Source: Branchipolynoe longqiensis
Lineage: Eukaryota > Annelida > Polychaeta > Phyllodocida > Polynoidae
NCBI GenBank assembly: GCA_030323885.1
Contig: CM059194.1
Span: 30,297,367-30,361,366 of the forward strand
Direction: 5' to 3'
Length of the DNA stretch: 64,000 nt
Shown: positions 55,818-64,000 of the stretch, piece after piece
Numbering within the stretch: position 1 is the first letter of the stretch
Layout of the letters: every line of letters begins with the position of its first letter
Made by a program: the position numbers and the translations under genes
Notes under the pieces: generated by a model
Seen by the model: the letters and a program-made list of their open reading frames with translations, nothing else
What the model was told of the DNA's origin: nothing
The model's database searches: none

Positions 55818-55990
55818 GGGGACTGAGTGAGTGGTTTGGGCATCCGCCTCCTGTGTGGCAGGTCGCGAGTTATATCCCCGCCACCCCTACACATCCACAC
55901 ACCATGTCAAGGGGAAACCAAAAGCTTTCAAAGTTGATACTCATCGTTGCCTTGCCTGGCACTCGATTATTGCTAGTGTACACGTCTGCA
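55818..55990 (+). mobile_element. SINE-B-like head and middle
   Basis: GGGACTGAGTGAGTGGTTTG, a degraded B box, then TTGATACTCATCGTTGCCTT and GCCTGGCACTCGATTATTGC. Confidence 0.6.
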
Positions 55991-56330
55991 CTGACCTCTC
56001 AGGCAAGGAGCCGCATAGACGGGTAGGCGTGAGTAGTGTGGGTGATATCAAGGAGACTAGGTGGTGTAATGGCTAGCACACTGGCCCCGAATGCAAAGAT
56101 AATGTGGGTTCGAGTCCGGCTCTAAGCGCAATAATTCCCATTGTCATCACCCTCACGACACTAGGATAGGGAAACGTATGGTTTGTTCAGTATCAGGATA
56201 ATGTGATACTAGTGTGGACGGCAGGTGGTATGGTATCTCAGTGGGGATGCAGTGAGGCAACACTATAAAACCACCAGGAGTGGACTCTGCTGATATGATG
56301 CCAGCTTTTGTTATAATACAAAGCTTCAAT
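55991..56330 (+). mobile_element. SINE-D copy with SINE-A-like body
   Basis: tRNA-like head CTAGGTGGTGTAATGGCTAG with B-box-like GGGTTCGAGTCC, then a body resembling SINE-A (CAGTATCAGGATAATGTGAT, GGCAACACTATAAAACCACC) and a GCTGATATGATGCC end. A different head on a related body. Confidence 0.65.
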
Positions 56331-56340
56331 TCATCAATCA

Positions 56341-56640
56341 ATTGAATAATTCAACGATCGATAGAGCCATCCACCAACCCACTAACCCATCCATTCACAC
56401 ACCAATTCATCCACAAATTAACAAATTAGCCAATCAATCAATTATAAAAGTAATCAAACATCAAATAAACAAAGCAATCAAAGAAGAAAGCAGGCAAACA
56501 AGCAAACAATCGACCAGTCAAACAAACAATCAATTAAGCAAGCAAGCAATCAGGCAATCACACAATCAAGACATTGACCAAGTGACCAATTAACCAGGCA
56601 ACCAAGCAACCAAGCAACCAAACAACCAAGCAATTAATCG
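56341..56640. repeat. Degenerate CAAN tetranucleotide tract
   Basis: CAATCAATCAAACAA- and CAACCAAGCAACCAAGC-like sequence. It probably expanded from a SINE-type tail, since it directly follows SINE-D. Confidence 0.8.
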
Positions 56641-56896
56641 CAAATTTCCGGTCGGCACACTGTAATGGTAGGTAATGAGTGATATCTACGGCTATGTGAC
56701 TACTGCTCAACAATGCCTTATCTGAACTCATTCATTGGGGCCAGTTGTATTTCCTAAGTCAGAATTTGTCGGATTTCGGAATAAAGGTATACACCACATA
56801 TATACATATATACATATATAATTATGTAGCCATTTATACACATGGCCACACACCCTTCACACTGCAGTGTCCCAAACTCCAGTTGGGTCTGGGGCA
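56641..56896. other. No gene recognised
   Basis: Unassigned sequence with a short TA-rich run at 56796-56820. Confidence 0.4.
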
Positions 56897-57234
56897 GCAC
56901 CGGATGAGATGGCTGAATCGGTAGAGCGGAGGCCTCCCGTGCGGGAGATCGGGAGTTCGATTCGCGGTCGAGTCACACCAATGACTTACAAAATTGATAC
57001 TTGTCACTTCCTAGCTTGGCGCTTGGCGGTAATAGGATAGGGCAAGGACTAGTTAGCTCAGTGTCAGGATAATGTGACTGAGTGGGATATTGGGTCATGG
57101 TGCTGGTGGCCTGATTTCCCAGTGGGGCATCACTATAAAGTCACCATGAGTGTGCACTGTCACAAGTCGGTGGCCATCCTGATATGACCTTAGATGTTGC
57201 TAGGACATAAAATTCCAACAACCAACCAACCAAC
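56897..57234 (+). mobile_element. SINE-A copy, full length
   Basis: CGGATGAGATGGCTGAATCG to TGTTGCTAGGACATAAAATT and a CCAACCAACCAACC tail. Confidence 0.92.
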
Positions 57235-57324
57235 TGTAATCAAATGTTAATACTGCAGTAATAATATATGAATACTCACATTAAGTGGGACAGCCTATTC
57301 TTTGTTTTGTTTGTTTGTACATTA

Positions 57325-57533
57325 GTTGTTTAAGCAGGGGAATTTTCAACCGCGGACGATTGGTCTTCCTCATTCCACTACTCCTTGCCCTATCCTAATA
57401 ATGCCGAGCGCCTTGAGCAGGAAGCAATGAGTATCAATTTTTAAATCATCGGTTTGACTCGACCAGGATTAGAACCCACGATCTACCAAAACGGGAGACG
57501 GACGCTCTAACCCATTCGGCCATCCCGTCTATA
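57325..57533 (-). mobile_element. SINE-B copy, full length
   Basis: Tail complement ACATTAGTTGTTTAAGCAGG, B-type end TTTTCAACCGCGGACGATTG, middle, then the complete head to CGGCCATCCCGTCT. A good reference copy for the B-type 3' end. Confidence 0.88.
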
Positions 57534-58039
57534 AATAGTATTACAGTTTATTTATATGGTCTACGGAAAAGTCTTCGGCTTTCAGAGATTTTCAGATTTT
57601 GAGAATTGCAGATACAGGATTGTGGACCAGCAGTACAGCTCCGTTCGACTCACGCTGGTTCGCGGCCCCTCCTTTACCTTTTAGCAGCCACTTCACACAG
57701 CCGCTTTCACCGGTGAAGGGCAACACCATCGAGTTAGTCTAAATTTAACTCCAATTCATGCTTTAAAGAACAGAAAGGCTTCTTCAAATTGTGCCACTTG
57801 AAAACATACCTCTATGTCTCACAAAGGACGCCATTAGGTCGAGTTTGGTTCCAGAGGGATTTTTTTTAATGTACATTATTTTTGTGTGTGTGGTGTACCT
57901 TGTTGATTACGATATTTGTTATGTTATCGCCTTGGAAACAGGACAGTGTAGACTGGGCTAGAGGAGTGAGGCGTTTACTTGAACCCAATAAATACTCTCT
58001 ATATTTTATCAATGCATTTGTATACAAACCTTTTATTTG
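57534..58039. other. No gene recognised; possible LINE remnant
   Basis: CACTTGAAAACATACCTCTA at about 57801 could encode a CR1/jockey-like C-terminal LKTYLY motif, and an AATAAA signal lies near 57987. Too weak to call. Confidence 0.3.
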
Positions 58040-58277
58040 TTTGATGCATTAGTTGATTAAGCAGGGTACTTTCAATCATGGCCAATTGGTTTTCCCCATT
58101 CCACTGATCCTTGCCATATCATAATAATGCTGAGTGCCAGGCTAGGTAGTGACAAGTATACATTTTTAGGTAATTGGTTTGACTAGGCCAGGGTTCGAAC
58201 TCACGAGTTCGAATCCCACGAACTACCAGAACGGGAGGCGGGACGCTCAACTCCTTCAGCCATTCCGTCTGGTCTGA
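58040..58277 (-). mobile_element. SINE-B copy, full length
   Basis: TTAGTTGATTAAGCAGGGTA, TCCCCATTCCACTGATCCTT, and a head with CAGGGTTCGAACTCACGAG. Confidence 0.87.
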
Positions 58278-58322
58278 ATACATTCATGCATACATAGCTA
58301 AATATATACATACATACACATA

Positions 58323-58811
58323 CTAATGACCGTAGCACAATCGGTAAAGCGCAGGCTTTCCATGCGGAAGATCGAGAGTTCGATTCCCAGTCGAGTCAAA
58401 CCAATAGCTTACAACATTTATACTTGTCGCTTCCTAAGCCTGGCGCTAGGTGTTACTAGGATGGGGCAAGGACTGGTTAGCTCAGTGCAGGGATAATATG
58501 ACTGAGTGGGATATGGGGTCATGGTGCTGGTGGCCTGGTCTCTTATTGGGATAACACTATAAAATCACCATGAGTGTGCACTGTCAAAAGTCGGTACCCG
58601 TCCGGATATGACCATAGATGTTGCTAGGTCCTAAAGCCCCCAACAAGCAAACAAACAAACATCACCTATTTCCTCCGTCCGGATATGACCATAGATGTTG
58701 TTAGGACCTAAAGCCCCAACAAGCAAACAAACAAACATCACCTATTTCCTCCGTCCTGATATGACCTTAGATGTTGCCAGGAGGTAACTCTCCAACAACG
58801 TAACCGACCTA
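58323..58811 (+). mobile_element. SINE-A copy with triplicated tail
   Basis: Full-length copy at 58323-58660, followed by two more copies of the 3' end (CCTCCGTCCGGATATGACCA at about 58672 and CCTCCGTCCTGATATGACCT at about 58750), each with GTTAGGACC- or GCCAGGAGG-type variants. Confidence 0.88.
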
Positions 58812-58922
58812 TTTCCCATATATAATAATGCTCACTGATGCAGGCGTATCTTCTAAGAATTCAAAGGCTAACAACAAGTGGATGGTACGCCACGCAGATA
58901 CACAGACACGCATACATACACG

Positions 58923-58947
58923 GCGCATGCGCGTGCGCACTTCCGGT
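58923..58947. promoter_or_regulatory. NRF1 plus ETS motif pair (candidate)
   Basis: GCGCATGCGC at 58923-58932 and GTGCGCACTTCCGGT at 58933-58947. The pair is typical of TATA-less promoters, but there is no adjacent exon. Confidence 0.3.
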
Positions 58948-58974
58948 GGTAGTATACGCGAGCAAAGCAGGGGG

Positions 58975-59703
58975 CCCTTAGGCCGTGTATCCATAGACTG
59001 TGTGGCATTTGTGACCTTGTGACACACCATTCAGACAATGAACATGTTCATTCTCTCTATGTTCCCGGTCACAAGGCACATGGAACAAGGGAACACGCCA
59101 CAAGGGAACAGTCTATGGATACACGGCCTAAACAAAACACAGGTTCATTGTCTGTGCATCAGGCACAAGGTGACAATGTCACTAGGGAACATAGAACAAG
59201 GGAACAGTCTATAGATACACGGCCTGAGCAAAACACAGATTCATGTGTCTGTGTGGCGTATCACATGGTCACAAGGTTACAAGGTCACTAGTGAACACGG
59301 AACAAGGGAACACGCCACAAGGGAACAGTCTATGTACACACGGCCTGAACAAAACACAGGTTCATGTGTCTGTGTGGATTGGTACAAGGTCACAAGGTCA
59401 CAGGGAACAAAGGAACATGCCACAGTGGAACAGTTTATGGATACACAGCCGAAATAAAACACAGGTTCACGTGCTGTGTGGCACGTCACAAGGTCAGAAG
59501 GTCACAAGTGAACATGGAACATGGGAACACACCACAAGGGAACAGTCTGTGGATACACAGCCTAAGCAAAATACAGGTTCATTGTCTGTGTGGCATATCA
59601 CAACTTCACAAGGTCACAAGGTCACAAGGTCACAAGGTCACAAGTGAACACAGAACAAGGGAACACGCCACAAGGGAACAGTCCATGGATACACATCCTA
59701 AGG
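58975..59703. mobile_element. Inverted-end element filled by a tandem array of about 100-120 bp units
   Basis: The left end reads CCTTAGGCCGTGTATCCATA. The right end reads CATGGATACACATCCTAAGG, its near reverse complement. Between them are about six units containing GAACAAGGGAACACGCCACA, AGGGAACAGTCTATGGATAC and CACAAGGTCACAAGG, spaced about 95-137 bp. Confidence 0.72.
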
Positions 59704-60178
59704 GTTCGGGTGGGGCGGGACAGACCAGCTGCAGCCTGGTCGGCGCATGCTCCGTGTGTACGAGGACAGAGGCCGGCAGAGGGCGCCACGACTGGTCGAG
59801 CATACCATCTCACCCCACCAGCAGCCCCAGCCGCGGTAATAGACATGATATAAGAGATTGTTGTGGGCGTCGGGGTCTGAAATGGAATGTGATATACCCA
59901 TTAGTTCCGAGTTAGCTGGGTGAGGTCGGGGAGGGGTGGTGGGGGTAGGGGTGGGAGTAGGGGCTGGGGGTAGGTGGGGGGGGTGGTGGTAGTGGTGTCG
60001 ATCTGTAGAATAAGCTATTTAGATTAGAATATATATGCCTATGTATGTATGGGTATATATTTTTTTCCCCCCTTTGTTTTCATCGCTGAACAGCAATAGA
60101 ATATATATGCCTATGTATGTATGTATTCATCGCTGAACAGCAATAGTCTCAATTTGGTAGTAGTCTTGTCATCTTATA
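59704..60178. other. No gene recognised
   Basis: Unassigned. A G-rich run lies at 59920-59990. A duplicated segment TATATGCCTATGTATGTATG and CATCGCTGAACAGCAATAG occurs at about 60030-60145. Confidence 0.45.
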
Positions 60179-60620
60179 CCCCAGTCACAGGAGGCCTGCC
60201 TTCACTTATGATCGATTCGTGACATCAAAACGTCCTCATTACGCCCTTATGCCCTCCTTAAGTGGTGGTGCCATGAGGATGCCAACCTCCCGGCGTCCAT
60301 TTGCGAAATTTGGACGCAAGGAGGTTGCAGCTGCTGCACCTGCAACCTCCTTGCGTCCTGTTCCGGCAGCGCCATTCAAAACTGGTTGACACCCTGGCGC
60401 CGACCTGGTGCCGCCTTGGCGCCGACCTGGCACCGACTCTTGGTTGGCGAGTTGCTGGTGACCTGGTGCCGATCTGGTGCCGAACTGGTGACGACCTGGT
60501 GGCGCCAACACATGCGATGCTGCACTCGCCGTGTGGTCGGCACCGCCCTTTCCCCAACCCTCGCTGCCCTGGCCCCAACCTGGTGCCACCCTGCCACCGA
60601 TCCGCCGCTCACCCAGCGCA
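60179..60620. mobile_element. MITE-like element with an 18-bp hairpin core
   Basis: Starts CCCCAGTCACAGGAGGCC, like the 12799 element. It contains GGACGCAAGGAGGTTGCA (60312-60329), an 11-base loop and its exact complement (60341-60358). GGCGCCGACCTGGTGCCG-type repeats follow. The right end is not resolved. Confidence 0.55.
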
Positions 60621-60996
60621 TAATATTAATGAACTATTAGTTGTGATAGTAACTGCATACAATTCCAGTTCAATAAAAGTATTATGCACTCGGTGAATAT
60701 GCATCACATGGTATTGCATGATTCTAGAATTGTCTTTAAACATTTCTTTCTTCCTTTGTCTTTCTCTCTTCTTTTTTCCAAAAGATATAACATATCTCCA
60801 ATACGCACATTATGAGAATCAAGTGTGGGTGTAATGCTGCTTCGTCACAGAAAGATTCAAGTTCAGTTTATTTCCTCTGACCAGGATTATATGTTTGCTA
60901 AGCTAATAATGTCCATGATACGTAAGAGATTGCCGTGGGCGTTGAGGGAGTGATGCCCAAGTTAGCAAGTGGGAGGGGTGTGTGACTTGGTAGATT
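60621..60996. other. No gene recognised
   Basis: Unassigned AT-rich sequence. Confidence 0.45.
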
Positions 60997-61275
60997 GTTG
61001 GTTGGTTTATTGTTGGGGTTTTACGTCCTGTCAACATCTAAGGTCATATCAGGACGGATACTGACTTGTGACAGTATGCACTCATGATGACTTTATAGTG
61101 CTGCCCTACTGGGAGACCATACCACCAGCACAATGACCTGATATCCAATCACATTATCCTGCCACTGAGCCAACCAGTCATTGCCCTATCCTACTAATGC
61201 CGAGTGCCTGGCTAGGAAGCGACAAGTATCCATTTTTATGTCATCGGTTTGACTCGATCAGGGTTCGAACCCGTG
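60997..61275 (-). mobile_element. SINE-A copy, 3' part, split by an LTR
   Basis: Tail complement TTTATTGTTGGGGTTTTACG to the head as far as CAGGGTTCGAACCCGTG. The remaining head continues at 61771-61850. Confidence 0.9.
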
Positions 61276-61770
61276 TGTAAAGTCGCCGGCTGGTGGTGTG
61301 GTGGTGTGGACAAGCCAAGGGAAAGCAATACAGGTAATGAAGGAAAGTAGGTGAAGAGTGAAAGTAGGAGAGTGAGACTCCTTCATTTATTACTTTATAT
61401 AGGTTTTCTAGAATCCAAGATGGCAGTGGTCACATGGTTCGATCTACCAATCAGAGTACAATCTGCTGTCTCCAAGGCCTTGTTATACCGGCTACAGTGC
61501 CTTGTGGTGGCCAGTGATCCATAAATAACACCATGGGGGGAGGGGGTATGTGAGGTGACTCTTCCAAAGAGTATTTCTAGGAAGTGACACTCCTCCAAAG
61601 ACTATTTTACTATATAATTTCTATACCTAATGAATAATAGTTTATCAACTTCACACATCCCTCATATGCCTTTGGTTTTTATATAACACCATTTATCTTA
61701 TATAGACAAGTTGCAATTTATTATAGTCATTTCACATAGGTCCTCATGCATTATATCGGAAAATTATACA
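61276..61770 (-). mobile_element. Solo LTR, 495 bp, inserted in a SINE
   Basis: Plus-strand ends TGTAAAGTCGCC and AAAATTATACA give TG...CA termini, flanked by CGTG at 61272-61275 and 61771-61774. On the minus strand a TATATAAA box and an AATAAA occur close together before the 3' end, as in a U3-R boundary. No internal retroelement sequence is present, so it is a solo LTR, probably Gypsy-type from the 4-bp duplication. Confidence 0.8.
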
Positions 61771-61850
61771 CGTGGGTTCGAATCCAACCATCTACCAAAA
61801 CGGGAGACGGAAGCTCAACTGATTCGGTCATCCAGTCTGGTCATGTATCT
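61771..61850 (-). mobile_element. SINE head, second half of the split copy
   Basis: CGTGGGTTCGAATCCAACCA, CTACCAAAACGGGAGACGG and a CCAGTCTGGTC end. It continues the SINE interrupted at 61275. Confidence 0.9.
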
Positions 61851-61917
61851 ATTACTATTAGGTCAAAGTTAGCTGGTTGGAGGTGTGTGTGACTTGGTAG
61901 ATGGAATATAGTTAGAT

Positions 61918-62330
61918 TTGTTGTTGTTTCACGTCCTAGTAACATCTAAGGTCATATCAGGACGGAATATCGTTAGAATATGTATGTTTTAATCTCTAAG
62001 ATGTACACAACTTGTATATTGTGGAATACATTATTTGAAGCTCATGCTGACTTCATAGTGCTGTTCCACTGAAAGACCATGCCCACTGCTATCATGACCC
62101 AATATCCCACTCAGTCACCTTATCCTGTGACTGAGCAAACCAGTTCTGGCTCTATCCTATTAATGCCAAGCACCAGGCTCGGTAGCGAAAGATAGACATT
62201 TAATAAGTCATTGGTTTGACTCGGCCAGTGTTTCAACCCATGACCTCTGCGTCGGAAGCTCAACGAGTAAGGTGTGTTTGTTTTGTTGTTGTTTTGCATC
62301 CTAGCAACATCTAAGGTCATATCAGGGCGG
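61918..62330 (-). mobile_element. SINE-A copy with replaced segment, plus extra tail
   Basis: 61918-61967 is tail and 62040-62272 is body, middle and head. The intervening 75 bp is not SINE. A separate tail complement (GTTGTTGTTTTGCATCCTAG) lies at 62277-62330. Confidence 0.78.
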
Positions 62331-62814
62331 TCAGTGAGTAAGGAAATGACGTAGGCTTAACGAGTAAGTAAATTAGTAACGGCATGAAACCCATCTTACG
62401 TGGCTTGCTTTGGGTGCATATTGAACAAGAACCATGATGACAGTGTATTACAAAACACACATTGTTTATTTTCAGATGATCAGGTGTGCACGTGTTATTG
62501 CTTCATTCACACAACAATCAGTTTTTTCCCCCCTTGTTTTTCTTTTTCTCTTTTTGGTAAATATCTTTATTCTGCTGATTAAGTTCTTTTCTCAGCGCCG
62601 AAGCAGTGTGATCGTCCAGCCAATTTTCAATTCGGGATTATTTATATAAATATGGTGTATTGCGTATTGATGTATTAGAGCAAAGACCCTATAACACTAA
62701 GACGGCTCACTCAGCTTGTACTGTGTAATCAAGAGAACAGCCAGGGCAACAGGTGGTGGGTTTGATCATTTTGATAGCATTGGAGTGTCAGAAGAAACCC
62801 TGCTATCACTTGGT
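62331..62814. other. No gene recognised
   Basis: Unassigned AT-rich sequence. Confidence 0.45.
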
Positions 62815-63360
62815 AGGTGTGTGGTGGGGGGTTTAGGGATGTGGTGGGGGTGTGGTGGAGGTTTAGGGATGTGGTGGAGGTGTAGGTATGTGTGTGTTAG
62901 TGATGTAGGTCTGTGATGGGTGTGTGTACTGGGGGTGTAAGTGTGTGTGTCATGGTGGTGTAGGTGTGTGTGGTTGAGGTGTAGGTGTGTGTGGTTGAGG
63001 TGTAGGTGTGTGTGGTGAGGGTGTAGGTGTGTGGCGGTGGTGTGGTGTGTGTGTGTGTGGTGGGAGTGTAGGTGGGCTGGGGGTATGGCAGGGGTTTAGG
63101 GATGTGGGGGGGGGTATAGATGTGTGGTAGGGGTTTAGGTGTTTTGTGGTGGAGGTTTAGGGATGTGGTGAGGGTGTAGGTGTGTGGTGGGGGTTTAGGG
63201 ATGCTAAAGATTGTGAGGTGGTGCTCTGCAAGACCCCTACAACTCCACCACAAACCACCTACACCTCCCTCACACACACCCTACACCCCCCTACACCTAC
63301 ACCCCCACCATACCCATCTACACCCCAACCACACACTGTCAACCCCCACCACACAGAATG
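62815..63360. repeat. GGTGTAGGTGTGTGT-type degenerate array, flips to CACC
   Basis: Up to about 63200 the plus strand is GTGGTGGGGGTTTAGGGATG- and GTGTAGGTGTGTGTGG-like. From about 63240 it becomes ACACCTACACCCCCACCA-like, the complementary composition. Confidence 0.9.
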
Positions 63361-63469
63361 TGTGTATGGTGGTGGGGGTGGAGAGGTGGGGGGGCAGAGT
63401 GGGGGTAGTGGTGGTGGTGGGAGTTCTATGAGTACCAACACACAACCAGTGGGCAACCCCCCCCCCCCG

Positions 63470-64000
63470 CTTACATCAGGGAGGGGGGAGAGGGAGTGTG
63501 GGGGAGGAAGAGACGAGGGTGTGTTGGGGTGGGAAGGGGGAGGGGAGGAGGTGGGGAGAGGGGAAGGAGGTGTGGCATGAGAGCGCTGAGTGAGGTGGGT
63601 GAGGAGAGAGAGGGAGGGTGAGAGGAAGTGTGTGTTGGGGGAGGGGGGCGGAGAGTAAGGGGGGAAGGGGGAGGGAGGAGGGGAGGAGAAAGAGGGGGAA
63701 GTGGGAGGAAGGGGGGGGGGAGGGAGGGGGGGGAGGGAGGTGTGGTGTGAGAGCGCTGGGTAAGGTGGATGAGGAGGGAGATAGGAGAAGGAGAGGGAAG
63801 GGTGGGGATGGGAGGGGAGGGGAGAGGAGGAGGGAAGGGCAGTGGGGTGAGGGGGGGGTGGGGGGGGGGGGGGATGGAGGGGGAGGGGAGGGGGATGGAA
63901 TGGGTGAGGGAAGGGGAGGGCAGGGGAGGGAGGGGGAAGGGCGGTGAAGCCAGGATCGGGAGGGATGGTCGGGAGGGATGGTCGGCGGGAACGGAGTGAA
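63470..64000. repeat. G-rich GGGAGG-type degenerate tract
   Basis: GGGAGGGGGGAGAGGGAG-like purine tract to the window end, with G runs at 63710-63722 and 63854-63873. It is similar in kind to 46560-47430. Confidence 0.9.

Noticed and set aside
57780..58000. CR1/jockey LINE C terminus
   Set aside because: Only a short LKTYLY-like match and an AATAAA are present, which is not enough for a call.

Overview
The window looks like nuclear DNA from a non-vertebrate animal, most plausibly a marine protostome such as a lophotrochozoan. The grounds are a spliced RGK-type GTPase exon whose P-loop region resembles the invertebrate form, several dozen tRNA-derived SINE copies, many short terminal-inverted-repeat (TIR) elements, a LINE relic with an RTE/BovB-like reverse transcriptase, and abundant minisatellites. 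I cannot name the species. No prokaryotic or viral gene organisation is present.

Only one convincing host coding segment is visible. It is a GC-rich exon at about 5804-7154 (+) that encodes the long N-terminal extension and P-loop of an RGK-family (Rad/Rem/Gem/Kir) small GTPase. A good splice acceptor precedes it and a GTGAGT donor follows it. I could not find the next exon carrying the rest of the G domain, so some or all of the remaining 57 kb may be intron. The exon's upstream side holds CRE, ETS and NRF1-like motifs.

Everything else is repeat-rich non-coding DNA. (1) A tRNA-headed SINE family occurs in two forms, here called SINE-A and SINE-B. They share a head and middle but have different 3' ends. 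Two smaller tRNA-headed families are called SINE-C and SINE-D. (2) TIR elements fall into classes by target duplication: TA (pogo-like, 160-270 bp), TTAA (piggyBac-like, 320-340 bp) and TTA/TAA (PIF/Harbinger-like, 360-1674 bp). Several others have no clear duplication. (3) There is one LINE relic (42743-44640), two LINE 3' ends (11604, 37905) and one solo LTR (61276-61770). (4) Minisatellite arrays have unit lengths of 11, 16, 20, 29, 35, 39, 40, 40, 50, 60, 85, 95 and about 95-137 bp. Large ACC/GGT, GT and G-rich tracts account for nearly all long open frames.

The most notable structure is layering. A Harbinger-like element interrupts the LINE just before its YADD motif, and removing it with one TTA restores the frame exactly. 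A solo LTR splits a SINE, and removing it with one CGTG restores SINE spacing exactly. Several TIR elements enclose tandem arrays. The clearest is a 1.67-kb fold-back element at 52589-54262, whose interior is a TGTGTCTC-type microsatellite that flips to its reverse complement at the centre. Four TTA-type or related elements share a central palindrome around TTTTGAAC. I propose these as one lineage of fold-back elements that accumulate tandem repeats. That is inference.
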